Shown: positions 42,456-51,784 of the stretch, one piece after another
How positions within the stretch are numbered: position 1 is the stretch's first letter
Layout: each line of letters starts with the position of its first letter
Source: Roseiarcus sp963782255
GTDB taxonomy: Bacteria > Pseudomonadota > Alphaproteobacteria > Rhizobiales > Beijerinckiaceae
Direction: 5' to 3'
DNA length: 64,000 nucleotides
Assembly (NCBI GenBank): GCA_963782255.1
Contig: CAWAIS010000001.1
Location: forward strand, 3,782,001-3,846,000
The notes under the pieces: model-generated
The model's input: the letters and a program-made list of their open reading frames with translations, nothing else
The model's database searches: none
Told to the model about the DNA's origin: nothing
Program-made: the position numbers and the translations under genes

Positions 42456-42749
42456 ATGACCACGTACATCGCGCTTTTCAATCTGACCGACGCTGGCATC
42501 AAGGCCGCCAAGGATTCGCCGCGCCGGCTCGACGCCGCCAAGAAGCTACTGGCCGACATGGGCGGCGAGATGAAGCAGTTTTACATGGTGATGGGCGAGT
42601 TCGACTTTGTCGGAATCTGCGAGGCGCCGGACGACGCCGTCATGGCCCGTTACGCGCTGCAGCTCGCGGGCCTCGGCTTCGTGCGCACGAAAACGCTGAA
42701 GGCGTTCCCGGAGACCGCCTACCGCGAAATCATCCGCTCGCTCGGCTAA
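42456..42749 (+). CDS. GYD-domain protein (second copy)
   Basis: A 97-residue GYD-domain protein: MTTYIALFNLTDAGIKAAKD, QFYMVMGEFDFVGICEAPDD, LGFVRTKTLKAFPETAYREI. It is the paralogue of 16761-17054 with about the same length and domain, but clearly diverged. In the signature position it has GEFDFV instead of GQYDVV. GGGAGG lies upstream of ATG 42456. It lies between the tRNA-Thr gene and the duplicated tRNA 3' end, so it may have been brought in by an integration event. Confidence 0.85.
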   Translation: MTTYIALFNLTDAGIKAAKDSPRRLDAAKKLLADMGGEMKQFYMVMGEFDFVGICEAPDDAVMARYALQLAGLGFVRTKTLKAFPETAYREIIRSLG

Positions 42750-42770
42750 GCCGCGTCGGCTGCTCACGGC

Positions 42771-42841
42771 GATGCGGGGGCCCGGCGAGAGCCTATAGCG
42801 ACGTCACCGCGTCGAGAGTTCAATCCTCTCTTGCAGCGCCA
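42771..42841. repeat. antitoxin scrap joined to a duplicated tRNA-Thr 3' end (att-like)
   Basis: 42811-42837 repeats exactly the last 27 bases before the ACCA end of tRNA-Thr (42036-42062) and is followed by GCCA. Just before it (42771-42805) lies ATGCGGGGGCCCGGCGAGAG and CTATAGCGACGTC, a broken third copy of the antitoxin motif (MRGPGESYSDV, one extra C). The repeat pair brackets 0.75 kb and looks like attL/attR of a small islet. Confidence 0.7.
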
Positions 42842-42859
42842 GCAGTTTCGAAGCTTAGC

Positions 42860-44320
42860 TTAGTTCGGCGCCTTTCCCAAGGGAATGCCGTTGACCTTGA
42901 TCGACCGGTCCTGGCCGAGTTCGACGACCCAGCTCAGGCTGCCATCGCTCTCGGTCTTGGCGAGGCCCTTCGCCATCGCGACCGCCGGGATCGCCTGCCG
43001 CTCGACGTCCGGGCCCAGACCCTTGAGGGCGGCCATGGTCTTGTCGAAGTTGCGCATGCGGATCGTCATCGAGCCCGAGGCCTTGCCCACGGCGTAGCGC
43101 ACGGCGCCCTGAAGGTCGGCGTCGATCGCCGGCGCGACCACGTGCGACGGCGCGAGTTCGATCCGAAGCGGTCCGGCGCTCAAGAGCGCGGCAACGACCT
43201 TCGTCGAGTCCTCGTTCGAGATGGGCGGGCCGTCCCCGCCGAGATGCATGTCGGCGATCGCCTCATTGGCCGCGGCGGCGATGTCGATTCCCTTCAAGGT
43301 CATCGTCAGATCGATCTTCGAGGGGGTGAGGTCGGCCGCCCCGGGAGGCGCGAGCCCGACCGGCAGGCTAAGACCTTCGGCCGCGAGGGTCAGGTCGATC
43401 GCGCTCTGCGGACCGGCGTTGGCGACCCCGACCGCCGCCCGGAACTGGGAGAGCGCAATCGCGCCGTAAGGCGAAGCAATGATCGCTTTCGAGGCTTCCG
43501 CGCCTTCGACGATCTTCAAGCCCGGGCCGGCGAGGTCCTTGAGCAAGGCTTTCAACTCCGCCTCATGCTGGGGGAGGTCATCCCTGTGCGCGGCGACGAG
43601 GCTTAAGAGGTCGAACGCCTTGCGCGACTTCAACCCGTCCGCCCCGATGTTGACCGCGGCCTTATCGAGCCGGAAGCTCGTCGAACTCGCATTGTCCATT
43701 CCGCCGGCGGTAATCTTGGCCGCAATGTCGTCGATCTCGTCCTTCACCGCCGTCGAGACGGCGCCGTCGGGCTGGACGGTCGTTGCGTAATCGCCCTTGA
43801 CGGCGCCGAAATCGAAGGTCTCGTCCAGCTTCGGCGATCGGATCGAGAGAGCGCCCCTGTCCGCGCTCGCCGACCCGCTCAACCACCAGGCAAGCGCTGG
43901 GTCGATGAGGAGCGTCTGCCGGTAATTGGCGATCTCGACGCTGCTTGTCACGTCGCCGGCGTGCGAAACGATCGGCGGAAACGAGTCCTGGACGACCCGC
44001 CATTTGCCGTCGTCCTGCTCGATGAGCCTGTAGACCAGAGTCGCGGGTTCATAAGACGCCGGCGCGCCGGCGGCCTTGATGATCCCGTTCAACGCGCCGA
44101 GTTCGACGGAGACGAGATAATCCACGCCCTCCGGCTTGACGGTCAGGAAGGCCGGCGCTCCGGCCGCGGCGGCGGGCAGGAACCGCGAAAAAAGGGCGCG
44201 CAAATCCTGCGCCCCTTCGGGCGTCGCCGGCTTGTCCCCCGCGAGCGCGGGCCAAGCGCCGAGCGCCGCCGCGAGCAAGGGGGCGCACCCCAACAGGCCG
44301 CGGAATGAACTCGCTGACAT
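42860..44320 (-). CDS. secreted/periplasmic protein, unknown (DUF2125/DUF945-like)
   Basis: A 486-residue protein with an N-terminal signal peptide (FRGLLGCAPLLAAALGAWPA, cleavage near LAGDK). The rest is long, beta-rich and acidic with LVYRLIEQDDGKWRVVQDSF and a C-terminal ELGQDRSIKVNGIPLGKAPN. The overall layout recalls DUF2125/DUF945-type periplasmic proteins of alphaproteobacteria, but I am not certain. No catalytic motif is visible. It stands alone between the islet and rpoH on the same strand as rpoH, 112 bases after it. Confidence 0.6.
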   Translation of the reverse strand: MSASSFRGLLGCAPLLAAALGAWPALAGDKPATPEGAQDLRALFSRFLPAAAAGAPAFLTVKPEGVDYLVSVELGALNGIIKAAGAPASYEPATLVYRLIEQDDGKWRVVQDSFPPIVSHAGDVTSSVEIANYRQTLLIDPALAWWLSGSASADRGALSIRSPKLDETFDFGAVKGDYATTVQPDGAVSTAVKDEIDDIAAKITAGGMDNASSTSFRLDKAAVNIGADGLKSRKAFDLLSLVAAHRDDLPQHEAELKALLKDLAGPGLKIVEGAEASKAIIASPYGAIALSQFRAAVGVANAGPQSAIDLTLAAEGLSLPVGLAPPGAADLTPSKIDLTMTLKGIDIAAAANEAIADMHLGGDGPPISNEDSTKVVAALLSAGPLRIELAPSHVVAPAIDADLQGAVRYAVGKASGSMTIRMRNFDKTMAALKGLGPDVERQAIPAVAMAKGLAKTESDGSLSWVVELGQDRSIKVNGIPLGKAPN

Positions 44321-44432
44321 GGGAAAACCTTTTTCGGGTTCGGATGACGACGCGCGCCACTCTATCTCAATTCCGGTTTAAGCTCGCGTCAACTCGGACC
44401 CGATGGAAGCGCGGACGTTCCTCCCGCTCAAT

Positions 44433-45335
44433 TCAGCGTGCCGGCAACGCCTGCGCGGCGCCCTTCGGCAATTGGGCTCTGGCGACGCCGGCCTTCACCG
44501 CCGCCTGAACCTTCTCGAAGGCGCGCACTTCGATCTGACGCACGCGTTCGCGCGATACGCCGAATTCGGTGGACAGCTCCTCGAGCGTGATCGGGTCGTC
44601 CGTCAGTCGGCGCGCCTCGAAGATGCGCCGCTCGCGCGGATTGAGGACCGAAAGCGCGCCCTTCAGGGCGCCGAGCCGCGTGTCCGACTCCTCGCGGTCG
44701 GCGAGCTGCGCCTCCTGGTCGGCGCTGTCGTCGACCAGCCAGTCCTGCCACTCGCCTTCGCCGTCCTCGCGCAGGGGCGCGTTCAGCGAGGCGTCGCCGC
44801 CGAGCCGGCGGTTCATGTCGACCACGTCCTGCTTGGCGACGCCGAGGCGCTTCGAAATGGACTCGACTTGATCGTCGCGCAGGTCGCCCTCGTCGAGCGC
44901 GGATATCCGGCTTTTTGCCTTGCGCAAATTGAAGAACAGCTTTTTCTGGCTGGCGGTCGTGCCCATTTTGACCAGCGACCAGGACCTGAGGATATATTCC
45001 TGGATCGAAGCGCGGATCCACCACATCGCATAGGTCGCCAGCTTGAAGCCCTTGTCCGGCTCAAACCGCTTGACCGCCTGCATCAGCCCGACGTTGCCTT
45101 CGGAAATGACCTCGCCGATCGGCAGGCCGTAGCCGCGGTAACCCATCGCGATCTTGGCGACGAGCCTGAGGTGCGACGTCACAAGCTTGTGGGCGGCTTC
45201 GCGATCGTTATGCTCTCGCCAGCGCTTGGCGAGCATGTATTCCTCTTGCGGCTCCAGCATGGGAAACCGCTTGATCTCCTGCAAATAGCGGGCGAGCCCC
45301 GATTCTCCCGCAATGACAGGAAGCGATGCGGCCAT
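44433..45335 (-). CDS. rpoH: RNA polymerase sigma-32 factor RpoH
   Basis: A 300-residue sigma-70 family factor of the heat-shock class. Region 2 is clear (HLRLVAKIAMGYRGYGLPIG, KGFKLATYAMWWIRASIQEY). The RpoH box QKKLFFNLR (130-138) identifies it as sigma-32, and region 4 has PITLEELSTEFGVSRERVRQ. It directs transcription of chaperone and protease genes. GGAGGGTCAAA precedes the ATG at 45335. Alphaproteobacteria often have more than one rpoH, so other copies may exist. Confidence 0.95.
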   Translation of the reverse strand: MAASLPVIAGESGLARYLQEIKRFPMLEPQEEYMLAKRWREHNDREAAHKLVTSHLRLVAKIAMGYRGYGLPIGEVISEGNVGLMQAVKRFEPDKGFKLATYAMWWIRASIQEYILRSWSLVKMGTTASQKKLFFNLRKAKSRISALDEGDLRDDQVESISKRLGVAKQDVVDMNRRLGGDASLNAPLREDGEGEWQDWLVDDSADQEAQLADREESDTRLGALKGALSVLNPRERRIFEARRLTDDPITLEELSTEFGVSRERVRQIEVRAFEKVQAAVKAGVARAQLPKGAAQALPAR

Positions 45336-45500
45336 TTTGACCCTCCAATGGGAGCCCGGTTCCTGGCCGTCTCCTTCGGCGCTATGGCCGGATGACTATA
45401 TTGTGGTCCAGAAAGCGTGGCCGAATAAGGGCCACGCCCATGACCACGAAACGAAGCCGAGCCGGCTCCAGATCAATTTCGCGTTAGCGGCGTGTTTGTT

Positions 45501-46592
45501 TCACCGCGATTTCTCAGCGCGTAATGCATTGACGAGACGCAAGAAATCCCTCGGCGGCTCGCTTTGGAATGACAAGCTCTCGCCGGTGATCGGGTGCTCG
45601 AAAGCCAGCGCCCTGGCGTGAAGCGCTTGCCGCCCCAACGCCGCCAGGGCCGCTTTTGCTCCATCGCCGAGTTGCGACGCCTTGGTTTTGAAGCCGGCCC
45701 CATACACCGAATCACCCAGGAGCGGGTGGGCGATCGAAGCCATGTGAACACGTATCTGATGAGTGCGTCCGGTCTCGAGCCGGCATGAGACGAGGCTCGC
45801 TGGGCCGAGCGCCTCCTCGAGCCGCCAGTGGGTCACCGCGTAGCGCCCCCGCTCGTCCGTCGCGACCGCCATCCTGTCTCGGGCGCGGGGATGGCGAGCG
45901 ATGGCGGCGTCCACCTTTCCGGCGCTTATGTAGAAACTGCCCCAGACCAGCGCAAGATATTCACGCTCGAGCGAGCCAGTGCGCCCATGGTCGGCGAAAA
46001 GCTCTGCAAGCCCGCGGTGGGCGGCGTCCGTCTTGGCGACGACGAGCAGCCCGGATGTGTCCTTGTCGAGCCGGTGGACGATGCCCGGGCGTTTCACGCC
46101 GCCAATCCCCGAAAGGCTGTCGCCGCAGTGCCGGATGAGGGCGTTGACGAGCGTGCCCGCCGTGTGGCCCGGCGCCGGATGGACCACGAGGCCGGCCGGC
46201 TTGTCGATGACGATCAGGTGCTCGTCCTCGTAAACGACGTCGAGCGGCAGGTCCTCGCCGACAAGCGGAGAGTCTTGCGGAGGCGGCGCCTCGAAGGCGA
46301 TCCTTTCGCCCGGCGTCAGGCGTCTCGAAGCATCGCGCACGGCGGCCCCGTCGACGCGCACTTCGCCCGCCTCGATCAGCGCCTTGAGGCGCGTCCGCGA
46401 AAGCGCGATGCGGCGCTCGGCCGACGCGCGACCCAGGAACCGGTCGAGCCGTTCCCCGGCGCCCGCCGCGTCGACGTCGAAGACCATCGGCCCGGACGGC
46501 ATGAAGAGCGCGGGACGCCGGGCTTCCTCCGGCGCCTCCTGTTCCGGATCGACTGCCCCGCGGGAGGCGCGGCGCTTGGCCCTTGCATTCAT
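45501..46592 (-). CDS. rluD: RluA-family pseudouridine synthase (RluD-like)
   Basis: A 363-residue protein with an N-terminal S4 RNA-binding domain (about 46-100) and the RluA catalytic domain: VIDKPAGLVVHPAPGH, the catalytic Asp176 in HRLDKDTSG (173-181), and LETGRTHQIRVHMASIAHPL. Such enzymes modify uridines in 23S rRNA (RluD sites 1911, 1915, 1917). The first 35 residues are a basic extension. The ATG overlaps the stop of the homocysteine methyltransferase gene by 4 bases, so the two are co-translated. rpoH lies downstream on the same strand after 165 bases. Confidence 0.88.
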   Translation of the reverse strand: MNARAKRRASRGAVDPEQEAPEEARRPALFMPSGPMVFDVDAAGAGERLDRFLGRASAERRIALSRTRLKALIEAGEVRVDGAAVRDASRRLTPGERIAFEAPPPQDSPLVGEDLPLDVVYEDEHLIVIDKPAGLVVHPAPGHTAGTLVNALIRHCGDSLSGIGGVKRPGIVHRLDKDTSGLLVVAKTDAAHRGLAELFADHGRTGSLEREYLALVWGSFYISAGKVDAAIARHPRARDRMAVATDERGRYAVTHWRLEEALGPASLVSCRLETGRTHQIRVHMASIAHPLLGDSVYGAGFKTKASQLGDGAKAALAALGRQALHARALAFEHPITGESLSFQSEPPRDFLRLVNALRAEKSR

Positions 46593-47593
46593 GCGCGCTC
46601 GCGCCGCCGCCGCGTCCGGGCGCCCGTCTCCACGGCTGGGGGCGCGACGAGGGGGCCGAGGGCGGCGACGATCGCCTCAACGCTCGGGCGCGCGCGGGCC
46701 TCATGCGAGTCGAGACCGCGGCGCATCGCCGCGACATGCGCCGGCGTGTTGCCGCAGCAGCCGCCAATGATGCGCGCCCCGCAATCAACCGCGAGCCCCG
46801 CATAGACCTCCATCAGTTCCGGCGTGCCGGAATAATGGATTTCGCTCCCATGCCACTGCGGCACGCCCGCGTTCGCCTTGGCGATCAGCGCCGCGTTCGG
46901 GTCGGCCGCGCTCATCGCCAGGATGGCGACGAGAAGATCGGACGCCCCGACCCCGCAGTTCGCGCCGTAGGCGAGCGGTTTCGCGTCGAAATCGTCGACC
47001 AGCGCGCCGAGAGCCGCTGGCGCGACGCCCATCATCGTGCGGCCGGCGGTGTCGAAGCTCGCCGTGACCGCATAAGGCATGCCAACCCTTGTCGCTGCTG
47101 TCGCCGCGGCGCGGATTTCGTCCGGCGCCGACATGGTTTCGATCCAGACGACGTCGGCGCCGCCATCGCGAAGCCCCTTGATCTGCTCGATGAAGACTTC
47201 GACCGCCTCGTCCTCGCCGAGCGGACCCAAAGGAGCGAGAAGGTCGCCCGTCGGCCCGACCGAGCCGGCGACCACAATCAGCCGGCCCGCCTGGTCGGCG
47301 ATCGCCCGCGCGCGCCGGGCGGCGAGGCGATTGAGCTCATGCGCTCGGGCCTCGAGCCCATGCAGCGCGAGCCGGCGCCGGTTTCCCCCGAAACTGTTCG
47401 TCAGGATGATGTCGGCGCCCGCCCCGACGAACGCGCGATGCAGCCCCTCAATCCGATCGGAATGGTCGACGTTCCAGCGCTCCGGAGTTTCGCCAGAGAT
47501 GAGCCCCATCGCGAACAGATTGGTGCCGGTAGCGCCGTCCGCCAGAAGCGGCCGGCCCTCGGCCAGAAGGGTTTGCAACACGTCTTGTCTCAT
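46589..47593 (-). CDS. homocysteine S-methyltransferase (betaine-homocysteine type)
   Basis: A 334-residue zinc-dependent homocysteine methyltransferase. LLADGATGTNLFAMG at the N-terminus, DIILTNSFGGNRRRL, and the zinc-binding cysteines C213 (GANCGVG) and C279/C280 (RIIGGCCGNTPAHV). Rhizobial members (Bmt) use betaine as methyl donor. The C-terminal dimerisation part of long BHMTs is replaced by a short basic tail. It is first in a two-gene unit with the pseudouridine synthase. Confidence 0.85.
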   Translation of the reverse strand: MRQDVLQTLLAEGRPLLADGATGTNLFAMGLISGETPERWNVDHSDRIEGLHRAFVGAGADIILTNSFGGNRRRLALHGLEARAHELNRLAARRARAIADQAGRLIVVAGSVGPTGDLLAPLGPLGEDEAVEVFIEQIKGLRDGGADVVWIETMSAPDEIRAAATAATRVGMPYAVTASFDTAGRTMMGVAPAALGALVDDFDAKPLAYGANCGVGASDLLVAILAMSAADPNAALIAKANAGVPQWHGSEIHYSGTPELMEVYAGLAVDCGARIIGGCCGNTPAHVAAMRRGLDSHEARARPSVEAIVAALGPLVAPPAVETGARTRRRRERA

Positions 47594-47718
47594 GGGGGGT
47601 CCGCGGGCAAAAATCCGGCCTCAATTAGGCGCGCGAGCCTCTCAGCGCAAGAAGAGCCGGGGAACCGGCTGATTCGCGCGAGCGTTCCTGAAGGATCGCC
47701 GAAGGGAGCCATGACCCC

Positions 47719-48168
47719 ATGCGCGTAATGATTGCTGGCGCGACCGGAGCGGTCGGAAGCCGTCTCGTTTCCCGCCTCGTTGCGGCGGGACATGGGGTGA
47801 CGGGCCTCACGCGCTCAGTCTCCAAGGTTGACACGCTGAGAGAAGCCGGCGCGACGCCGATGGTCGCCGATGCCTTCGACGCCTCCGCAGTGCGCGCCGC
47901 GGTCATGGAAGCCGGGCCGGAGGTCGTCGTCCACGAGATGACCGCGCTCACGAACGCCAGCGATCTCACCCATTTCGACCGCGCCTTCGCCGTGACCAAC
48001 CGACTGCGAACCGAGGGCCTCGACCATCTTCTCGGCGCTGCAAAGGAGGCCGGCGCGCGGCGCGTGATCGCACAAAGCTTTTGTGGCTGGCCCTACGCGC
48101 GGACGGGCGGACCGGTGAAGACGGAAGAAGACCCTCTCGATCCGGCGCCGCCGCGTGAATTGCGCAAT
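47719..48168 (+). pseudogene. NAD-dependent epimerase/dehydratase, 5' part (split by IS1595)
   Basis: The first 150 codons of an extended SDR protein: MRVMIAGATGAVGSRLVSRL is the Rossmann NAD(P) motif, followed by GARRVIAQSFCGWPYARTGG near the active-site region. The frame is broken after PRELRN by an IS1595 element. The 3' part resumes at 49332. Joining them across one copy of the ATTGCGCAAT repeat restores an uninterrupted frame of about 320 codons, so the gene was intact until insertion. Confidence 0.88.
48159..48168. repeat. target-site repeat, left copy (ATTGCGCAAT)
   Basis: ATTGCGCAAT occurs immediately left (48159-48168) and right (49322-49331) of the IS1595 element. The sequence is itself palindromic, so the duplicated length is at most 10 bp; IS1595 elements usually make 8 bp. 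Confidence 0.75.
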
Positions 48169-48215
48169 AGGGCTATGCACTTAACTCAAGTGACACAATT
48201 TGTTGTGGCTGGCTG

Positions 48216-49219
48216 ATGGGAGAATATCCACGCACGGTGCTGGAGTTCCGCGATTGGTTTGCGGACGATGCAGCGTGCCGCGACTATCTCGCCAAGCTGC
48301 GTTGGCCGGAAGGGTTCCGCTGCCCGATATGCAGCGAGCCGGATCATTGGGTCACGGCGCGGGGCTTGCGTCACTGTCAGGGGTGCGGTCGGCAGACCTC
48401 GGTGACCGCGGGAACGTTGTTCGCGGACACGCATTTGCCGTTGCGGCTGTGGTTTGAGGCGCTCTGGCACGTGACCAGCCAGAAAGGCGGGGCCAGCGCC
48501 CTGGGCCTGCAGCGGGTGTCGGGTCTGGGGAGCTATCGCACGGCGTGGAATTTGCTGCACAAGTTGCGCCGGGCGATGGTTCGCCCCGGACGCGACCGGC
48601 TGCAAGGTGTTGTCGAAGTCGATGAGATTTTCATCGGCGGGCCGAGATCCGGCAAGCGAGGGCGCGGGGCGCAGGGCAAAGTGCTGGTCATGATTGCCGC
48701 ACAACAGGCGGCCAAAGGGATCGGCCGCATCCGGCTGACGCGCGTGGCCGACGCTTCGGCCAGCAGTCTAGAGCCGGCGATCGCCGCCGCCATCGAACTC
48801 GGCAGCCAGGTACGGACAGACAATTGGAGGGGTTACGGCGGGCTGGATCGGCTGGGGTATCGGCGCCAGATCGCCCGCTCCAGCGCCGAGGTGGGCGAGA
48901 ACCTGCTGCCACTGGCCAACCGGATGGCGTCGCTATTGAAGCGATGGCTGCTGGGCACGCACCAAGGAGCGGTTAGCGCCACGCACCTCGACTATTACCT
49001 CGCAGACCGTGCGAAAACTCAATGCGAGGTTCCGTATGGTCGCGAAGGGAACCGATTTTCGCGATTTTTTCCGCCGCGCGTAGTCGTAGGCCTCGAAAAA
49101 CTGGCCGCGCTGAATGTGTCGCGGAGTTTTCGCACGGTCTGCTCGATGAGTACACCTTCCGCTTCAATCGCAGAACATCGGGGTCGCGTGGCCTGCTGTT
49201 CCTGCGGCTAATGCAGTAA
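48216..49219 (+). pseudogene. IS1595-family transposase, broken by MITE and nonsense mutation
   Basis: From ATG 48216 the protein has the zinc ribbon (FRCPICSEPDHWVTARGLRH then CQGCGRQTSVTAGTLF), VVEVDEIFIGGPRSG (first catalytic acids), QVRTDNWRGYGGLDRL and NRMASLLKRWLLGTHQGAVS. At THLDYYL it is cut by a 141-bp MITE; the C-terminus (DEYTFRFNRRTSGSRGLLFL, RLMQ) follows it and then meets TAA where the family has a Gln codon. Beyond, AVDLNPVPAKELLGG is still recognisable. The element can no longer move by itself. Confidence 0.88.
49002..49142. mobile_element. 141-bp MITE with perfect 19-bp inverted repeats
   Basis: GCAGACCGTGCGAAAACTC (49002-49020) and its exact complement (49124-49142) bound a 141-bp noncoding segment. 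It sits inside the codons for LDYYLDEYT of the IS1595 transposase, with TC on both sides as a possible 2-bp target duplication. No ORF inside encodes a transposase, so it must depend on an enzyme from elsewhere. Confidence 0.85.
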
Positions 49220-49331
49220 GCCGTCGATCTCAACCCGGTTCCTGCAAAAGAGCTCCTCGGCGGTAGGCAATTCCAAACGACCCCCACCAATTGATGTAAC
49301 TTGAGTCAAGTGCATAGCCCTATTGCGCAAT

Positions 49332-49829
49332 TCGCTCGACGCCATCCGCCATCTCGAAAGCGCGGTCGCAGGCGCGCCGGCCTTCGAGGGCGTCGTCCTG
49401 CGCTACGGCGCTTTTTACGGACCGGGATCCGGACTGTTCGATGGGCCGTTCGTCGATCAGCTCCGGCGCCGGCGCATCCCGCTGATCGGCGACGGGGGCG
49501 GCTGGTGGTCGTTCTTGCATGTCGACGATGCGGCCGCGGCGACCGCGCTCGCTGTCGAAAAGGGGGCGCCCGGGCTTTACAACGTCGTCGACGACGAACC
49601 CGCGCCGGTTCGCGAATGGCTGCCGGCGCTCGCAGGGATGGTGGGGGCCAAGCCGCCATGGCGCATTCCCCGCTGGCTGGCGCGGATCGCGGCCGGCGAG
49701 CATATGGTCGCAATGATGACCGAAAACAGGGCGGGCTCGAACGTCAAGGCGCGGCGGGAATTGGGCTGGACGCCGGCGCATCCATCCTGGCGGCAAGGGT
49801 TCGCCGAGGTTCTCGACGCGGTCAGCTGA
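49332..49829 (+). pseudogene. NAD-dependent epimerase/dehydratase, 3' part
   Basis: Continuation of the epimerase after the IS1595 element: SLDAIRHLESAVAGAPAFEG, VVLRYGAFYGPGSGLFDG, WWSFLHVDDAAAATALAVEK (the WSFIHVDD block of atypical SDRs), RRELGWTPAHPSWRQGFAEV. The YGxFYGPG pattern is typical of extended SDRs. Substrate unknown. The 5' part is 47719-48168. Confidence 0.88.
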
Positions 49830-49973
49830 GCTTCGGCGCCCTAAGCAATTGTGGACAATTTAGGCGCTGGCGGCCGCGTCTTGGCGATTGTGTGGCGCGC
49901 CAAAGGCTGCTAACGCTCGCCCTTCGAGCTGGTCATTAGGGGGCGGGCAATTCGACAGCGGGAGCCAGAGCCG

Positions 49974-51758
49974 ATGTCCGAGGACGCAAAACGCCGTAGA
50001 TTTCTGCTTTTTCTGATCAAACCGTCGCACTACGACGACGACGGTTACGTCATCCAATGGATGAAGTCGGCGCTGCCGTCCAACTCGCTCGCCTGCCTCT
50101 ACGGCATCGCGAAGAACGCCATGGAGAACGCCGCCCTCGGCGACGACGTCGATATCGAGATCTTCGCCATCGACGAGACCAACACCCGCGTCCGTCCGGA
50201 TCGGATCGCGCGCCAGATCAAGGACAATGGCGGTTTCGGCCTGGTCGGCTTCGTCGGCGTGCAGTCGAACCAGTTCCCGCGCGTGATGGACTGCGCGAGG
50301 CCGATGAGGGCGGCCGGGGTCCCCGTCTGTATCGGCGGCTTCCATGTCTCGGGCTGTCTGGCGATGCTCAAGGAAACGCCGGATTCCCTTAAAGAGGCGC
50401 TCGATCTCGGCATTTCGCTGTTCGCCGGCGAGGCCGAGGGCCGGTTTGCCGACGTGCTGCGCGACGCCGCGGCCGGGCGGCTCCAGCCGGTCTACAATTA
50501 CCTCGACGACCTGCCGAACCTCGACGGGGCGACGCACCCGCTCATGCCGCGCGAAAACGTGAAAAACACGATCAGCATGATCTCGAGCTTCGACGCGGGG
50601 CGCGGCTGCCCGTTCCTCTGCTCGTTCTGCACCATCATCAACGTGCAGGGGCGCAAGTCCCGCTACCGCACCGCCGACGACATCGAAGCGATCGTCCGCT
50701 CGAACCAAGCCAACGGCGTGCGCTATTTCTTCATCACCGACGATAATCTGGCGCGCAACCGCAACTGGGAGGCGATCTTCGACCGGCTGATCCAGCTGAG
50801 GCAGGAGGGGCTCAACTCGCGCTTCGTCATCCAGGTCGACACCACGTGCCACAAGATTCCGCGCTTCATCGAGAAGGCGGCGGCGGCGGGCGTCAAGCGC
50901 GTGTTCATCGGCCTCGAGAACATCGACCCGGACAACCTCATCGCCGCGAAGAAGAAGCAGAACCACATCGCCGACTACCGCGAGCTTCTGCTCGAGTGGC
51001 GCAAGCACCGCTGCATCACCTATTGCGGCTACATCATCGGCTTCCCCAACGACACGCCGGAGTCGGTCGTCCGCCGGATCGAGATCATCAAGCGCGAGCT
51101 GCCGGTCGATATCCTGCAGTACTCGTGCCTGACGCCGCTGCCCGGCTGCGAGGACCACGCCAAGGCGGTCGCGGCGGGGGTGGACATCGACCCCGACCTC
51201 AACAAGTTCGACCTCGAGCATGTGGTCTGCGACCATCCGCGCATGACGCGCGCCGAGTGGCAGGAGCTCTATCACACGGCGTTCCGCACCTATTACACCG
51301 ACGATCACATGAAGACGGTGATCCGCCGCGCCGCCGCCGGCGGCCCGCGGGTCGACACGGTGGCGTTCCTGCTGGTCACCTTCTGGGCGGCGAGCACGCT
51401 CTACCACATCTATCCGCTCGAGGCCGGTCTCATCCGGCGGAAGGTGCGACGCGACCGCCGCCCGACCCTTCGGATCGAAAACCCGTTCGTCTTCTATCCG
51501 AAATATGTCTGGGGGCTGCTCTCGATCCATGGGCGCGCGGCGGTGAAGCTGGCGAAGATCTGGTGGTTCATGCGAGGCGTGCTCAAGGACCCGAACGCGA
51601 AGAATTACACCGACGAGGCGCTGCGGATTTCCGACGATTACGACCATCAGGAGATGTACCAGCTCTCCGACGCCGCCCGGCTGGCGGGCGCCAAGGCTAA
51701 GCACCTCGAGGAGCGCAAGCACGCCCACGCCGCGGCGCGCGCGGAGGCGGCGGAGTAG
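49974..51758 (+). CDS. B12-binding-type radical SAM protein
   Basis: A 594-residue radical SAM protein. The N-terminal 170 residues have the Rossmann-like layout of a cobalamin-binding domain (IARQIKDNGGFGLVGFVGVQ, VPVCIGGFHVSGC). The iron-sulfur cluster cysteines are C212, C216 and C219 (GRGCPFLCSFC), followed by a TIM-barrel-type core (YFFITDDNLARNR, VKRVFIGLENIDPDNL, ITYCGYIIGFPNDTPESVVR) and a long C-terminal extension. Relatives act in hopanoid, antibiotic or cofactor methylation. The substrate cannot be told from sequence. No cognate biosynthetic genes adjoin it. Confidence 0.8.
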   Translation: MSEDAKRRRFLLFLIKPSHYDDDGYVIQWMKSALPSNSLACLYGIAKNAMENAALGDDVDIEIFAIDETNTRVRPDRIARQIKDNGGFGLVGFVGVQSNQFPRVMDCARPMRAAGVPVCIGGFHVSGCLAMLKETPDSLKEALDLGISLFAGEAEGRFADVLRDAAAGRLQPVYNYLDDLPNLDGATHPLMPRENVKNTISMISSFDAGRGCPFLCSFCTIINVQGRKSRYRTADDIEAIVRSNQANGVRYFFITDDNLARNRNWEAIFDRLIQLRQEGLNSRFVIQVDTTCHKIPRFIEKAAAAGVKRVFIGLENIDPDNLIAAKKKQNHIADYRELLLEWRKHRCITYCGYIIGFPNDTPESVVRRIEIIKRELPVDILQYSCLTPLPGCEDHAKAVAAGVDIDPDLNKFDLEHVVCDHPRMTRAEWQELYHTAFRTYYTDDHMKTVIRRAAAGGPRVDTVAFLLVTFWAASTLYHIYPLEAGLIRRKVRRDRRPTLRIENPFVFYPKYVWGLLSIHGRAAVKLAKIWWFMRGVLKDPNAKNYTDEALRISDDYDHQEMYQLSDAARLAGAKAKHLEERKHAHAAARAEAAE

Positions 51759-51784
51759 GGGGGCGGGCGGTGGCCGATGGGATC

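Larger units (their letters stand above)
48169..49321. mobile_element. IS1595-family element inserted in an epimerase gene
   Basis: 1153 bp with 23-bp terminal inverted repeats starting AGGGCTATGCACTTAACTCA (48169) and, from the right end, AGGGCTATGCACTTGACTCA; one mismatch. It contains one transposase gene, interrupted by a MITE at 49002-49142. Without the MITE the element is about 1010 bp, normal for IS1595. Confidence 0.9.
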
